NCBI RefSeq assembly: GCF_036250695.1
Contig: NZ_CP109427.1
Coordinates: 2,604,001 to 2,668,000 of the forward strand
Reading direction: 5' to 3'
DNA from: Streptomyces sp. NBC_01497
GTDB taxonomy: Bacteria; Actinomycetota; Actinomycetes; Streptomycetales; Streptomycetaceae
DNA: 64,000 bases
Part shown: piece after piece, positions 25,903 through 34,048 of the stretch
How positions within the stretch are numbered: the stretch's first letter is position 1
How the letters are laid out: every line of letters starts with the position of its first letter
Notes under the pieces: generated by a model
Told to the model about the DNA's origin: nothing
Database searches by the model: none
What the model saw: only the letters and a program-made list of their open reading frames with translations
Position numbers and translations under genes: made by a program

Positions 25903-26880
25903 ATGCGCGCACTTCTCGTGGTCAACCCGGCGGCCACCACCACCAGTGCCCGCACCCGTGACGTCCTCATCCACGCGCTCGCCAGCGAGATGAAGCTGGA
26001 GGCCGTGACGACCGAGTACCGCGGGCACGCGCGCGATCTGGGCCGCAGAGCAGCCGAGTCCGACGACATCGAGCTGGTGGTCGCCCTCGGTGGCGACGGG
26101 ACGGTCAACGAGGTGGTGAACGGGCTGCTGCACGCCGGCCCCGATCCCACCCGGCTGCCCCGGCTCGCGGTGGTCCCCGGCGGTTCCACCAATGTCTTCG
26201 CCCGCGCTCTGGGTCTGCCCAACGACGCGGTCGAGGCGACGGGCGCCATTCTGGACGCGCTGCGTGACGGAAGCGAACGCACCGTGGGTCTCGGTCTGGC
26301 GTCCGGCACCGCGGGCACCGCGGGCACCGACGACGAGGCCGTACCGTCCCGGTGGTTCACGTTCTGTGCGGGCTTCGGTTTTGTCGGCGGCGTGGTGGGG
26401 CGGGTCGAACAGGCGCGTGAGCGCGGGAAACGCTCCACGCACGCCCTCTATCTGCGCCAGGTCGTACGGCAGTTCCTCGGCGATCCGCACCGTGGACACG
26501 GAACCCTCACACTCGAACGGCCGGGCGAGGATCCGGTCAACGGCCTTGTTCTGTCGATGGTCTGCAACACCGCTCCCTGGACCTATCTGGGCAGCCGCGG
26601 TGTGTACGGGGTGCCGGGTTCGTCCTTCGACAGTGCCCTCGACGTGCTCGGACTCACCAAACTGTCGCTGCCCGCGGCCACCCGTTACGCGACGCAACTG
26701 CTCGGATCCACCCCGGACAAGGGCCTTCACGGGAAGCACGCGGTCACGTTGCACGACCTCACGGACTTCACCTTGCATTCGAAGGTCCCACTGCCCCTTC
26801 AGATGGACGGCGACCATCTGGGACTGCGTACGAGCGTGACGTTCACAGGCGTACGCCGTGCACTGCGTGTGATTGTGTGA
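25903..26880 (+). CDS. Diacylglycerol/sphingosine kinase-family lipid kinase
   Basis: The 325-residue protein has the DAGK catalytic domain: LLVVNPAATTTSARTRDVL, VVALGGDGTVNEVVNGLL (nucleotide-binding GGDGT), VVPGGSTNVFARALG, and the C-terminal LPLQMDGDHLG typical of the family. It likely phosphorylates a membrane lipid. TAATGT ends 7 bases before ATG 25903, so this start (leaderless) is preferred to GTG 25894. A hairpin overlaps its stop codon. In other actinomycetes it also sits next to whiB1/wblE. Confidence 0.9.
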   Translation: MRALLVVNPAATTTSARTRDVLIHALASEMKLEAVTTEYRGHARDLGRRAAESDDIELVVALGGDGTVNEVVNGLLHAGPDPTRLPRLAVVPGGSTNVFARALGLPNDAVEATGAILDALRDGSERTVGLGLASGTAGTAGTDDEAVPSRWFTFCAGFGFVGGVVGRVEQARERGKRSTHALYLRQVVRQFLGDPHRGHGTLTLERPGEDPVNGLVLSMVCNTAPWTYLGSRGVYGVPGSSFDSALDVLGLTKLSLPAATRYATQLLGSTPDKGLHGKHAVTLHDLTDFTLHSKVPLPLQMDGDHLGLRTSVTFTGVRRALRVIV

Positions 26881-26907
26881 GTGAAACCCCCCGGATACCT
26901 TTCACTC
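26873..26907 (+). promoter_or_regulatory. Candidate wblE promoter overlapping a C-loop hairpin
   Basis: TTGTGT (26873-26878), 17 bases, then TACCTT (26896-26901) form a vegetative-type promoter over the stop codon of the lipid-kinase gene. The same bases hold an 8-bp inverted repeat GAGTGAAA/TTTCACTC (26879-26886, 26900-26907) whose 13-base loop begins CCCCCC. The hairpin could be an operator or an RNA structure; only the sequence is certain. Confidence 0.45.
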
Positions 26908-27095
26908 GAACGTTTAGGCTGGAGTCCACCCCATCGATGTACGGCTGTGACCTAGTCGACACCGAGGAATCCAAAAAAAGTTTCCGGAAGGGGTTGTATC
27001 CGCCGCCGAGGTTTGCGAATCTCTACATGGCGATCGGGACGGCTCCAGTAACACCAGCCTCCCTGAGAACCAGAACCCCTCCTCGAACCAGGACC

Positions 27096-27119
27096 GCACC
27101 GGTATTCACCGGTGCTTTT
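27096..27119 (+). terminator. Intrinsic-terminator-like hairpin in the wblE leader
   Basis: GCACCGGT-ATTC-ACCGGTGC is a perfect 8-bp stem with a 4-base loop followed directly by TTTT, a rare T run for this genome. It lies 81 bases before the wblE ATG. If wblE is transcribed from the promoter near 26900 it would act as an attenuator; otherwise it ends upstream transcription. Confidence 0.6.
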
Positions 27120-27142
27120 GGCCCTTCACTTGTCGAGGGATT

Positions 27143-27158
27143 CGTGAAAGCGTTCACA
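27143..27158 (+). promoter_or_regulatory. CRP-like site upstream of wblE
   Basis: CGTGA-AAGCGT-TCACA matches 9 of 10 conserved bases of the TGTGA-N6-TCACA CRP pattern. Known background: the mycobacterial wblE orthologue whiB1 is a direct CRP target. The site lies 42 bases before the start codon, between the leader hairpin and the gene. Confidence 0.5.
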
Positions 27159-27200
27159 TTCACAAGCAATTTGCACGTCAAACCAAGAGAGGTAGCAGCC

Positions 27201-27458
27201 ATGGACTGGCGTCACAACGCCGTTTGCCGCGAGGAAGACCCCGAGCTGTTCTTCCCCATCGGCAACACCGGTCCCGCGCTGCTGCAGATCGAGGAAGCCA
27301 AGGCCGTCTGCCGTCGCTGCCCCGTCATGGAGCAGTGCCTGCAGTGGGCGCTCGAGTCCGGTCAGGACTCCGGCGTCTGGGGTGGCCTCAGCGAGGACGA
27401 GCGCCGCGCGATGAAGCGCCGTGCCGCTCGCAACCGGGCGCGCAACGCGAGCGCCTGA
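27201..27458 (+). CDS. wblE: WhiB-family iron-sulfur regulator WblE (WhiB1)
   Basis: The 85-residue protein has the four-Cys [4Fe-4S] pattern: Cys9 in HNAVCREED, then CRRCPVMEQC (Cys-x2-Cys-x5-Cys). The G[VI]WGG turn SGVWGGLSEDERR and a basic C-terminus KRRAARNRARN for DNA contact follow. The family binds the principal sigma factor and senses NO/O2. It is essential in mycobacteria as WhiB1. AGAGAGGTAG upstream supplies a ribosome site. The AT-richer 320-base leader carries a hairpin with T run and a CRP-like site. A longer frame from 26877 is an artefact of the leader. Confidence 0.97.
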   Translation: MDWRHNAVCREEDPELFFPIGNTGPALLQIEEAKAVCRRCPVMEQCLQWALESGQDSGVWGGLSEDERRAMKRRAARNRARNASA

Positions 27459-27577
27459 AGCCCCCTGACACGAGCCTGAGGCCGGCGGAGCGTACACCGC
27501 GTACGCACACATCTCCGCCCCCGAAAAGCAGCGCGCAGTACCCCCCGATGCGCAACTCATCGTGAGCTTCGAGCAGA

Positions 27578-27610
27578 GCCCCGGACCGATTCACCGGTCC
27601 GGGGCCTTTT
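27578..27610. terminator. Strong hairpin terminator after wblE
   Basis: An 11-bp stem GCCCCGGACCG/CGGTCCGGGGC with loop ATTCAC is followed by CTTTT. It lies between convergent wblE and the sensor kinase gene and probably serves both, though the T run favours wblE. Confidence 0.92.
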
Positions 27611-27656
27611 GCTGTGCGTCACCGGGACAACCGGCGGGCCGGGACGCCCCATCGGC

Positions 27657-29159
27657 TCACTCCGGCGACTCGACCGGTATGTCGAGCACCACCTGGGTAC
27701 CGCCCTCGGGCGCCCGCAGCATGTCGAAACTGCCGCCCAACTCCCCTTCGACCAGGGTCCGTACGATCTGCAGGCCGAGGTTTCCCGCCCGTTTGGGATC
27801 GAAACCCGCAGGCAGGCCCCGTCCGTCGTCCTGAACGGTGATCAGCAGCCGCCCCTCGGACCGCTCCCCCTGCCGGGCACCGCCGCGTCCCGCGCCGGCC
27901 GGGCCTTCACCGCGCAGGGCGGTGACCTCGACCCTGCCCTGCTCCCCCGGACCGAACGCGTGCTCAAGCGCGTTCTGGAGCACCTCGGTCAGCACCATGG
28001 CCAGCGGAGTGGCGACATCCGCGTCGAGAATGCCGAACCTTCCCGACCTTCGGCAGCGCACCGCCGGGGACAGTTCGCCCACCATGGCGAGGACGCGGTC
28101 GGCGATCTCGTCGAACTCGACCCGTTCGTCCAGATTCTGGGACAGCGTCTCATGCACGATGGCGATCGAACCGACGCGCCGTACGGCCTCGTTGAGCGCC
28201 TCCCTGCCGTGCGCGGAGTCGATCCGCCGCGCCTGCAGCCTCAGCAGGGCCGCCACCGTCTGGAGGTTGTTCTTCACCCGGTGGTGGATCTCCCGGATCG
28301 TGGCGTCCTTGGTCATCAATTCGCGCTCGCGCCGCCGGAGTTCCGTCACGTCCCGCAGCAGCACCAGGGAGCCGATCCGGTCGCCCTTGGGCTTGAGCGG
28401 GATGGCGCGCAGCTGGATCACGCCGACGCCGCTCTCCACCTCGGTCTGCCGGGGCGCGTAGCCGCTGGCGAGCTTGACCAGCGCCTCGTCCACCGGGCCG
28501 CGCGCGGGCGCGAGTTCGTCGGTGGTCTGCCCGAGATGCTGTCCCACCAGGTCGGACGCGAGTCCCAACCGGTGGTACGCGGAGAGCGCGTTCGGGCTCG
28601 CGTACTGAACGATGCCGTCGGCGTCCAGCCGGATCAGGCCGTCGCCGACGCGCGGCGAGGCGTCCATGTCGGTCTGCTCGCCGGGGAAGGGAAACGATCC
28701 GGCAGCGATCATCTGCGCGAGGTCGGACGCGGACTGCAGATAGGTCAGCTCCAGCCGGCTCGGCGTGCGCACGGTCAGCAGGTTGGTGTTGCGCGCGATC
28801 ACACCGAGTACCCGGCCGTCCCGGCGCACCGGGATCGACTCGACCCGTACGGGCACCTCCTCACGCCACTCGGGGTCGCCCTCGCGCACGATCCTGCCCC
28901 CGTCCAGGGCAGCGTCGAGGAGCGGCCTGCGGCCCCTCGGGACCAGGTGGCCGACCATGTCGTCCTGGTAGGAGGTGGGGCCGGTGTTGGGGCGCATCTG
29001 GGCGACGGAGACGTAGCGCGAGCCGTCGCGGGTGGGAATCCACAGCACCAGGTCGGCGAAGGACAGGTCGGACAGCAGCTGCCACTCGGAGACGAGGAGA
29101 TGCAGCCATTCGAGGTCCGACTCGTCGAGGGCGGCATGCTGCCGTACGAGATCGTTCAT
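27657..29159 (-). CDS. PdtaS-like sensor histidine kinase (HisKA_2 type)
   Basis: The 500-residue soluble kinase has an N-terminal GAF domain (about 1-150), a PAS domain (about 170-275: DADGIVQYASPNALSAYHRLG) and a HisKA_2 box REIHHRVKNNLQTVAALLRL with the phospho-His at 292 or 293. A HATPase_c domain (VLTEVLQNALEHAFG, DDGRGLPAGFD, GNLGLQIVRTLV) completes it. It matches M. tuberculosis PdtaS, also adjacent to whiB1, whose partner PdtaR is an antiterminator. No TM segment is present. The start ATG 29159 begins MNDLVRQH as in the family. A DasR-like palindrome lies about 200 bases upstream. Confidence 0.93.
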   Translation of the reverse strand: MNDLVRQHAALDESDLEWLHLLVSEWQLLSDLSFADLVLWIPTRDGSRYVSVAQMRPNTGPTSYQDDMVGHLVPRGRRPLLDAALDGGRIVREGDPEWREEVPVRVESIPVRRDGRVLGVIARNTNLLTVRTPSRLELTYLQSASDLAQMIAAGSFPFPGEQTDMDASPRVGDGLIRLDADGIVQYASPNALSAYHRLGLASDLVGQHLGQTTDELAPARGPVDEALVKLASGYAPRQTEVESGVGVIQLRAIPLKPKGDRIGSLVLLRDVTELRRRERELMTKDATIREIHHRVKNNLQTVAALLRLQARRIDSAHGREALNEAVRRVGSIAIVHETLSQNLDERVEFDEIADRVLAMVGELSPAVRCRRSGRFGILDADVATPLAMVLTEVLQNALEHAFGPGEQGRVEVTALRGEGPAGAGRGGARQGERSEGRLLITVQDDGRGLPAGFDPKRAGNLGLQIVRTLVEGELGGSFDMLRAPEGGTQVVLDIPVESPE

Positions 29160-29361
29160 GGAGGGCACACAGCGAGCGTACCCGCGGGCCGCGGCGCCGA
29201 GCGGGACCCTCAGCCCGCCTGGCACCGCAGCCCGGAGCCACTACGGCCGACGGTGTGCGGTCCACCGGCCGTTTCCGGCGCCGGCGCAGTCAGGGCAGAG
29301 AGCGCCGGTCGCCGCCTACCGCCCTTCTGTGCGGTGAAGGACGGTCGCTTTGCCATTCCAT

Positions 29362-29377
29362 TGTGGACTAGACCATT
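29362..29377. promoter_or_regulatory. DasR-responsive element (dre)-like palindrome
   Basis: TGTGGACTAGACCATT keeps the core TGG-CTAGACCA of the known dre pattern ACTGGTCTAGACCACT (mismatches at flanks and one core base). It lies between the SIS gene stop and the sensor-kinase start, so its target on the minus strand would be the kinase. Confidence 0.6.
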
Positions 29378-29461
29378 CTTCGGTGTCCAGGGCTCCGTAC
29401 GCCGTGGCCGAAAGCGCTTCCCTGGCCGAAGCGTCCGGGAGCGGACCGGTGGGAGGGGCCC

Positions 29462-29506
29462 GGTGGGGAGCGGCCCGGCGGGGAGCGGCCGAGCGGGGAG
29501 CGGCCG
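29462..29506. repeat. Three 15-bp tandem repeats
   Basis: GGTGGGGAGCGGCCC, GGCGGGGAGCGGCCG and AGCGGGGAGCGGCCG follow one another just after the SIS gene stop (on its strand). A degenerate fourth copy precedes them. They may affect transcript end formation. Confidence 0.65.
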
Positions 29507-29508
29507 GC

Positions 29509-30561
29509 TCAGCTGGTCTCGGTGACCTTCGCCAGCGCGCGGGGGGCGTCCGGGTCCTGGCCGCGCGCGATCGTCACCTCGTACGCGAGGAGCTGGAGCG
29601 GCAGGATCTCCAGGACCGGCTGGACCTCCTCCGCGATGCCCTCCGTCGGCAGGACGAACCCGGCACAGGCGCCGTCGACCGCTGCGGCGGTACCGACGGC
29701 GAACAGGTCGGCGCCCCGGCCGCGCAGCCGCTCCAGGACCGGCCGCAGGACGTCCCCGCCCCGGCCGTCGGGCACGACGGCGATCACCGGGGAGATGTTG
29801 TCGACCATGGCCAGCGGCCCGTGCAGGAGGTCCGCGCCGGAGTACGCCAGCGCGGGGATGTAGCTCGTCTCCATGAGCTTGAGCGCGGCCTCCTTGGCGG
29901 TGGGGTAGCCGTAGCCGCGGGAGGTGATGACCATCCGCTCGGCGAAGCGGTAGCGGGCGGCGAGGTCGCGCACCTCCCCCTGGCGGGCGAGGATCCGCTC
30001 GGCGCGGTCGGGCAGGGCGGCCGCGGCGGCGCCGTCACCGCCCGCGAGACCCTCCACGAAGAGATAGAGGGCCAGCAGGGTCGCCGTGTACGTCTTGGTC
30101 GCGGGGAGGGCCTTCTCGGGGCCCGCGAGGACGTCGATGTGGAACTCGCAGACGGCGGCCAGCGGCGAGTCGGGACTGTTGGTGACGGCGAGCGTGACGG
30201 CGCCGGCCTCACGGGCCGCGCGGGCCGAGGCCACGAGGTCCGGCGAGCCGCCGGACTGGCTGACCGTGATCACCAGGACGTCGGTCAGGTCGGGCTGCGC
30301 GCCGTAGGCGGTGATGGTGGACATGGAGGCGAGTCCGCAGGGCATGCCGCGCCTGATCTCCAGCAGGTACTTGGCGTACAGCGCGGCGTGGTCCGACGTG
30401 CCGCGCGCCGACAGCAGCACGAACCGGGGCCGCCGGGCGGCGATCTCCCGCGCGGTCCGCCGGATGGGTCCGGCGCCCTCGGCCAGGATCCGGCGCAGCA
30501 CTCGGGGCTGCTCCGCCATCTCGCCGGCCATGATCACACCGGGCTGCTCGCTCTGCGACAT
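29509..30561 (-). CDS. Double-SIS sugar isomerase (GlmS isomerase-domain type)
   Basis: The 350-residue protein has two SIS domains. The first contains LLSARGTSDHAALYAKYLLE and ITVSQSGGSPDLVASARAA (phosphosugar loop). The second contains ITSRGYGYPTAKEAALKLMETSYI and a C-terminal LAKVTETS resembling GlmS LAKSVTVE ends. No glutaminase domain is present, so it cannot use glutamine; a glucosamine-6-phosphate deaminase or isomerase role is likely. GGAGG precedes ATG 30561. It is divergent from nagB across a shared dre site, so DasR probably controls both. Confidence 0.88.
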   Translation of the reverse strand: MSQSEQPGVIMAGEMAEQPRVLRRILAEGAGPIRRTAREIAARRPRFVLLSARGTSDHAALYAKYLLEIRRGMPCGLASMSTITAYGAQPDLTDVLVITVSQSGGSPDLVASARAAREAGAVTLAVTNSPDSPLAAVCEFHIDVLAGPEKALPATKTYTATLLALYLFVEGLAGGDGAAAAALPDRAERILARQGEVRDLAARYRFAERMVITSRGYGYPTAKEAALKLMETSYIPALAYSGADLLHGPLAMVDNISPVIAVVPDGRGGDVLRPVLERLRGRGADLFAVGTAAAVDGACAGFVLPTEGIAEEVQPVLEILPLQLLAYEVTIARGQDPDAPRALAKVTETS

Positions 30562-30727
30562 CTGCCTGCCTCCACGGTGTCCGTCCCGCTCGCTCACGCG
30601 TGCGCGGCCGGCGACACGCGTCGCCGCGGGTCCCCGGCGCGCGGGTACGCGCGTTCCTCCGCTGTTCTCCCAGTCGACCACGCACGGAAGCGGACCCGCC
30701 ATCCGGCGGCGGGGTCCGGTCTGCTAA

Positions 30728-30743
30728 ATTGGTCTATACCACA
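30728..30743. promoter_or_regulatory. dre site between SIS gene and nagB
   Basis: ATTGGTCTATACCACA fits the DasR pattern ACTGGTCTAGACCACT at 13 of 16 positions and is nearly palindromic. It lies 45 bases upstream of the nagB GTG, where DasR binding is known to repress nagB in S. coelicolor. Confidence 0.88.
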
Positions 30744-30787
30744 TGTCGGACGCGGGCTCGACCGCTACGGGGATGGGCAGGAAAAGC

Positions 30788-31573
30788 GTGGAAGTCGTCA
30801 TCGTCCAGGATGCCGCCGCCGGCGGCGAGACCGTCGCTCAGAGCATCGCGCAGCTGCTGCGCGCCAAGCCGGACGCCCTGCTCGGGGTCGCCACCGGCTC
30901 GACGCCGGGCCCCGTCTACCGGGCGCTGACCGCGAAGGTGAAGGCGGGCGAGGTCGACGTGTCCGCCGCCCGCATAGCGCAGCTCGACGAGTACGTCGGC
31001 CTGCCTGCCGGCCACCCGGAGTCGTACCGCGCCGTGCTCCTGCGCGAGGTCGTGGCGCCGCTCGGGCTCGGCGAGGCGTCCTTCACGGGCCCCGACGGCA
31101 GCGCCGAGGACGTCCAGGCCGCCTGCGTCGCCTACGACCGCGCGCTGTCCGCCGCGGGCGGGGTCGACCTGCAGCTGCTGGGCATCGGCACGGACGGGCA
31201 CATCGGCTTCAACGAGCCGTGCTCCTCGCTCGCCTCGCGTACCCGGATCAAGACGCTGACCGAGCAGACCCGGATCGACAACGCCCGCTTCTTCGACGGT
31301 GACATCGAGCAGGTCCCGCGCCACGTCATCACCCAGGGCATCGGCACGATCCTGGAGGCGCGCCACCTGGTGCTGCTCGCCACCGGGGAGAACAAGGCCG
31401 ACGCGGTCGCGCTCGCCGTCGAGGGCCCGGTCGCCTCGGTGGTGCCGGCCTCGGCGCTCCAGCTGCACCCGCACGCCACCGTCGTCGTGGACGAGGCCGC
31501 GGCCTCCAAGCTGAAGCTCGCGGACTACTTCCGCGCGACGTACGCGTCGAAGCCCGCGTGGCAGGGCCTCTAG
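30788..31573 (+). CDS. nagB: Glucosamine-6-phosphate deaminase
   Basis: The 261-residue enzyme converts GlcN-6-P to fructose-6-P and ammonia in the cytoplasm. Visible are LLGVATGSTPGPVYRAL (phosphate loop), IAQLDEYVGLPAGHPESYR (catalytic Asp), GIGTDGHIGFNEP and the late DEAAASKLK. GTG 30788 is preferred: AGGAAA lies just before it and the length matches E. coli NagB (266). A start at 30743 would overlap the dre site. It should be repressed by DasR and relieved by GlcN-6-P. Confidence 0.96.
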   Translation: MEVVIVQDAAAGGETVAQSIAQLLRAKPDALLGVATGSTPGPVYRALTAKVKAGEVDVSAARIAQLDEYVGLPAGHPESYRAVLLREVVAPLGLGEASFTGPDGSAEDVQAACVAYDRALSAAGGVDLQLLGIGTDGHIGFNEPCSSLASRTRIKTLTEQTRIDNARFFDGDIEQVPRHVITQGIGTILEARHLVLLATGENKADAVALAVEGPVASVVPASALQLHPHATVVVDEAAASKLKLADYFRATYASKPAWQGL

Positions 31574-31654
31574 AGCCCGCGGGCCTCGCGCGAACCCGCG
31601 CCGCTCACGCTCCTCCCCCACAGGAGGAGACACGCCGCGCCCCGGGCGCGGCAT

Positions 31655-31695
31655 GACGGTGCCGGGCCGCCCCACAAGGGCCGCCCGGCACCGTC
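31655..31695. terminator. Hairpin between nagB and the hexosaminidase gene
   Basis: GACGGTGCCGGGC and its complement (13 bp) enclose a loop containing ACAAGG; a smaller GCCGCGC hairpin lies just before. It sits between convergent genes and likely ends both. Confidence 0.8.
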
Positions 31696-31712
31696 GCGCT
31701 GTCCGCCGGAGC

Positions 31713-33224
31713 TCAGTGCGCCTGCCCGGCGATCACCTCCGCGGCCGCCCGCGCGCACACGCGGGCCGCGCCGTGCGTGGCGATGTGCACGGCGCCCCGG
31801 GGCGGGGCCACGTTCAGGCCCATCTCGACCACGGTGGTGCCGGGCCGCGCCGCGACGAGTTCGTCCAGCGCACGGGCCGCCCAGGGGTGGCGGTGCGCGT
31901 CCCGTACGGCGACGACCAGCGGCCGCTGGGCCGCCGCGCCGAGTACGACGGCCTTCTTGTACGTGTCCTCGGTGTACATCGCCGTACCGGTGCCAGGGAG
32001 CAGCTCCGCGAGCTCCGGGCCGACGCCCCAGGGGGTCTGCGTGCCGACCGCGATGTTGGCCTCCCCGCCGAGGACCGCGACGAACGCGGGCCCCTTCAGC
32101 GGGGTGACCGTGCCCGTGACCCGCACCGCGCGGCGCGCGGCGAGCAGACCGACCGGATCGCCCGTCGCGCCGGCCCCGGCCGCCGCGTCCTTGGCGGTCC
32201 TGGCCCGCAGCGTCCACTCGGCGAGCGCCCGCACCCGGGCCGCCGCGTCGGCCAGCCGCTCCTCGGGCAGTTCCCCGCTGCGTACGGCCGCCACCAGCGC
32301 GTCGCGCAGCCGCAGCACGGTTCCCTCGTCGAAGGGGCCGCCACCGACGCAGATGGCGTCGGCGCCCGCCGCGATCGCGAGGGCGGTGCCGTGCTCGGTG
32401 CCGTACGTCGCGGCGATGGCCTGCATGTCCATGCCGTCCGTGATGATCAGGCCGTCGAAGCCCAGTTCGTCACGGAGCAGCCCGGTCAGGATGCGTCCGC
32501 TGAGGGTGGCCGGACGGTCGGGATCGAGGGCCGGGGAGATGATGTGCGCGCTCATCACGGCCTTCGCGCCCGCAGCGACGGCGGCCCGGAACGGCAGCAG
32601 GTCGCGGGCGTTGAGCGTGTCGAGGCCCACGTCGATGCGGGGCAGCGAGTGGTGGGAGTCGACGGCGGTGTCGCCGTGCCCCGGGAAGTGCTTGGCCGAC
32701 GCCGCGACCCCGGCGCTCTGCAGGCCCTCGACGTACGCGGCCGCGTGCCGGGCCACGAGCTCCGGGTCGGCGCCGAAGGAGCGCACGCCGATGACCGGGT
32801 TGTCGGGGTTGGAGTTGACGTCCACGGAGGGCGCCCAGTCCAGGTCGATGCCGCACGCGGTGAGCGCCCGCCCGAGTTCGGCGGCGACGTCGCGGGTCAG
32901 CGCCGTGTCGTCCACGGTGCCGAGCGCGTAGTTGCCGGGCACGGACGAGCCCTGGCCGACCTCGATCCGGGTGACGTCGCCGCCCTCCTCGTCCACCGCG
33001 ACGAGCAGGCCAGGATGGTCCGCGCGCAGCCGGGCGGTAAGCCGGGCGAGCTGCGCGGCCGACTCGACGTTGCGCCCGAACAGGGCGACGGACGCGAGGC
33101 CTTCGTCGAGGCGGCGCAGTACCCAGTCGGGCACGTCCCATCCGGCGAAGCCCGGCTGGAGCACGGCGAGCGCGTCGCGCTCCAGGGTGCCGGCGGCGGT
33201 GACGCCGGTGGCCGCGGCGGTCAT
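31713..33224 (-). CDS. Glycoside hydrolase family 3 beta-N-acetylhexosaminidase (NagZ-like)
   Basis: The 503-residue enzyme has LLVAVDEEGGDVTRI, DLDWAPSVDVNSNPDNPVIGVRSFG and the GH3 NagZ signature KHFPGHGDTAVDSHHSLP (His in the flexible acid/base loop), then DGLIITDGMDM with the nucleophile Asp. There is no signal peptide, so it acts inside the cell, probably cutting imported chitobiose to GlcNAc. A C-terminal domain of about 180 residues follows the barrel. ATG 33224 overlaps the dasC stop (ATGA), making it the last gene of the das transporter operon. Confidence 0.92.
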   Translation of the reverse strand: MTAAATGVTAAGTLERDALAVLQPGFAGWDVPDWVLRRLDEGLASVALFGRNVESAAQLARLTARLRADHPGLLVAVDEEGGDVTRIEVGQGSSVPGNYALGTVDDTALTRDVAAELGRALTACGIDLDWAPSVDVNSNPDNPVIGVRSFGADPELVARHAAAYVEGLQSAGVAASAKHFPGHGDTAVDSHHSLPRIDVGLDTLNARDLLPFRAAVAAGAKAVMSAHIISPALDPDRPATLSGRILTGLLRDELGFDGLIITDGMDMQAIAATYGTEHGTALAIAAGADAICVGGGPFDEGTVLRLRDALVAAVRSGELPEERLADAAARVRALAEWTLRARTAKDAAAGAGATGDPVGLLAARRAVRVTGTVTPLKGPAFVAVLGGEANIAVGTQTPWGVGPELAELLPGTGTAMYTEDTYKKAVVLGAAAQRPLVVAVRDAHRHPWAARALDELVAARPGTTVVEMGLNVAPPRGAVHIATHGAARVCARAAAEVIAGQAH

Positions 33225-34048
33225 CCCTTCACCGCCCCCGCGGTCAGGCCGCTGCCGGCGCGCCGCTGCATGAAGAGAAAGACGACCACGACGGGCACGG
33301 TGAAGAGGCTGGCGGCGGCCATCGTGGCGCCCCAGTCGTCACCGAAGTTGGTCTGGAACTGGGTGAGCCAGAGGGTCAGCGTCTGGCCGCTGTCCTTGTT
33401 CAGGATCAGCACGAGCGCGTACTCGTTCCAGGCCGTGATGTAGCCGAACAGCGAGGTGGCCATCAGGCCGGGCGCGAGCAGCGGCAGGACCACCCGGACG
33501 AACGCCTGGAAGCGGGTGCAGCCGTCGACGAGGGCGGCCTCCTCCAGCTCCTTCGGCACGGCGGCGATGAACCCGCGCAGCGTCCAGACGGTGAAGGGCA
33601 GGACCATCATCATGTAGAAGAGGGTCAGCGGCAGCAGGCTGTTGAGCGCGTCGGAGTCGCGGACGATCAGGTAGACGGAGATCGTGAGGACCTCCCAGGG
33701 CGCCATCTGCGCGACCATGATCAGCAGGATGAACGCCTTGCGGCCCTTGAAGCGCATGCGCGCGACCGCGAACGCCGAGAGCGTCGCGACGATCAGGGAG
33801 AGCAGTACGGCGCCGATCGTCACGGTGAAGCTGTTGCGCACGAACGTCCAGAAGCCCGGCGCGTGCACGGCCCTGGTGAAGTGGCTGAACGTGCCGTGCA
33901 CCGGGAAGAGGACCGGCGTCGAGGAGACGATGTCCAGGTCCGGCTTGAAGGCCGTCGTCACCATCCAGTAGATGGGGAAGATGAAGAAGACGAAGAGGAC
34001 GACGGCGATGACGTTGGGCCAGAGCCGGCCGGCCAGGGAGCGCCTCAC
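33221..34048 (-). CDS. dasC: Chitobiose ABC transporter permease DasC
   Basis: The 275-residue MalG-type permease has six TM segments starting NVIAVVLFVFFIFPIYWMVTTAF. Its EAA loop is EELEEAALVDGCTRFQAFVRVVLPLLAPG (ATPase contact). GTG 34048 overlaps the dasB TGA (GTGA). It pairs with DasB and receives N,N'-diacetylchitobiose from DasA. The ATPase in Streptomyces is the shared MsiK, encoded elsewhere; none is present here. Confidence 0.95.
   Translation of the reverse strand: MRRSLAGRLWPNVIAVVLFVFFIFPIYWMVTTAFKPDLDIVSSTPVLFPVHGTFSHFTRAVHAPGFWTFVRNSFTVTIGAVLLSLIVATLSAFAVARMRFKGRKAFILLIMVAQMAPWEVLTISVYLIVRDSDALNSLLPLTLFYMMMVLPFTVWTLRGFIAAVPKELEEAALVDGCTRFQAFVRVVLPLLAPGLMATSLFGYITAWNEYALVLILNKDSGQTLTLWLTQFQTNFGDDWGATMAAASLFTVPVVVVFLFMQRRAGSGLTAGAVKG

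Larger units (their letters stand above)
29160..29508. other. Region upstream of the sensor kinase
   Basis: This 349-base stretch between two minus-strand genes holds a DasR-like site (29362-29377) and three 15-bp tandem repeats (29462-29506). Together with GC-rich spacer it probably contains the kinase promoter, but no clear -10/-35 was found. Confidence 0.5.

Noticed and set aside
23743..26817. 1024-residue minus-strand open frame
   Set aside because: It is antisense to sigH and the lipid-kinase gene, a codon-bias shadow; no domain is recognisable.
26879..26907. 6C RNA motif
   Set aside because: The hairpin has a C6 loop, but the 6C family needs two such hairpins and only one is present.
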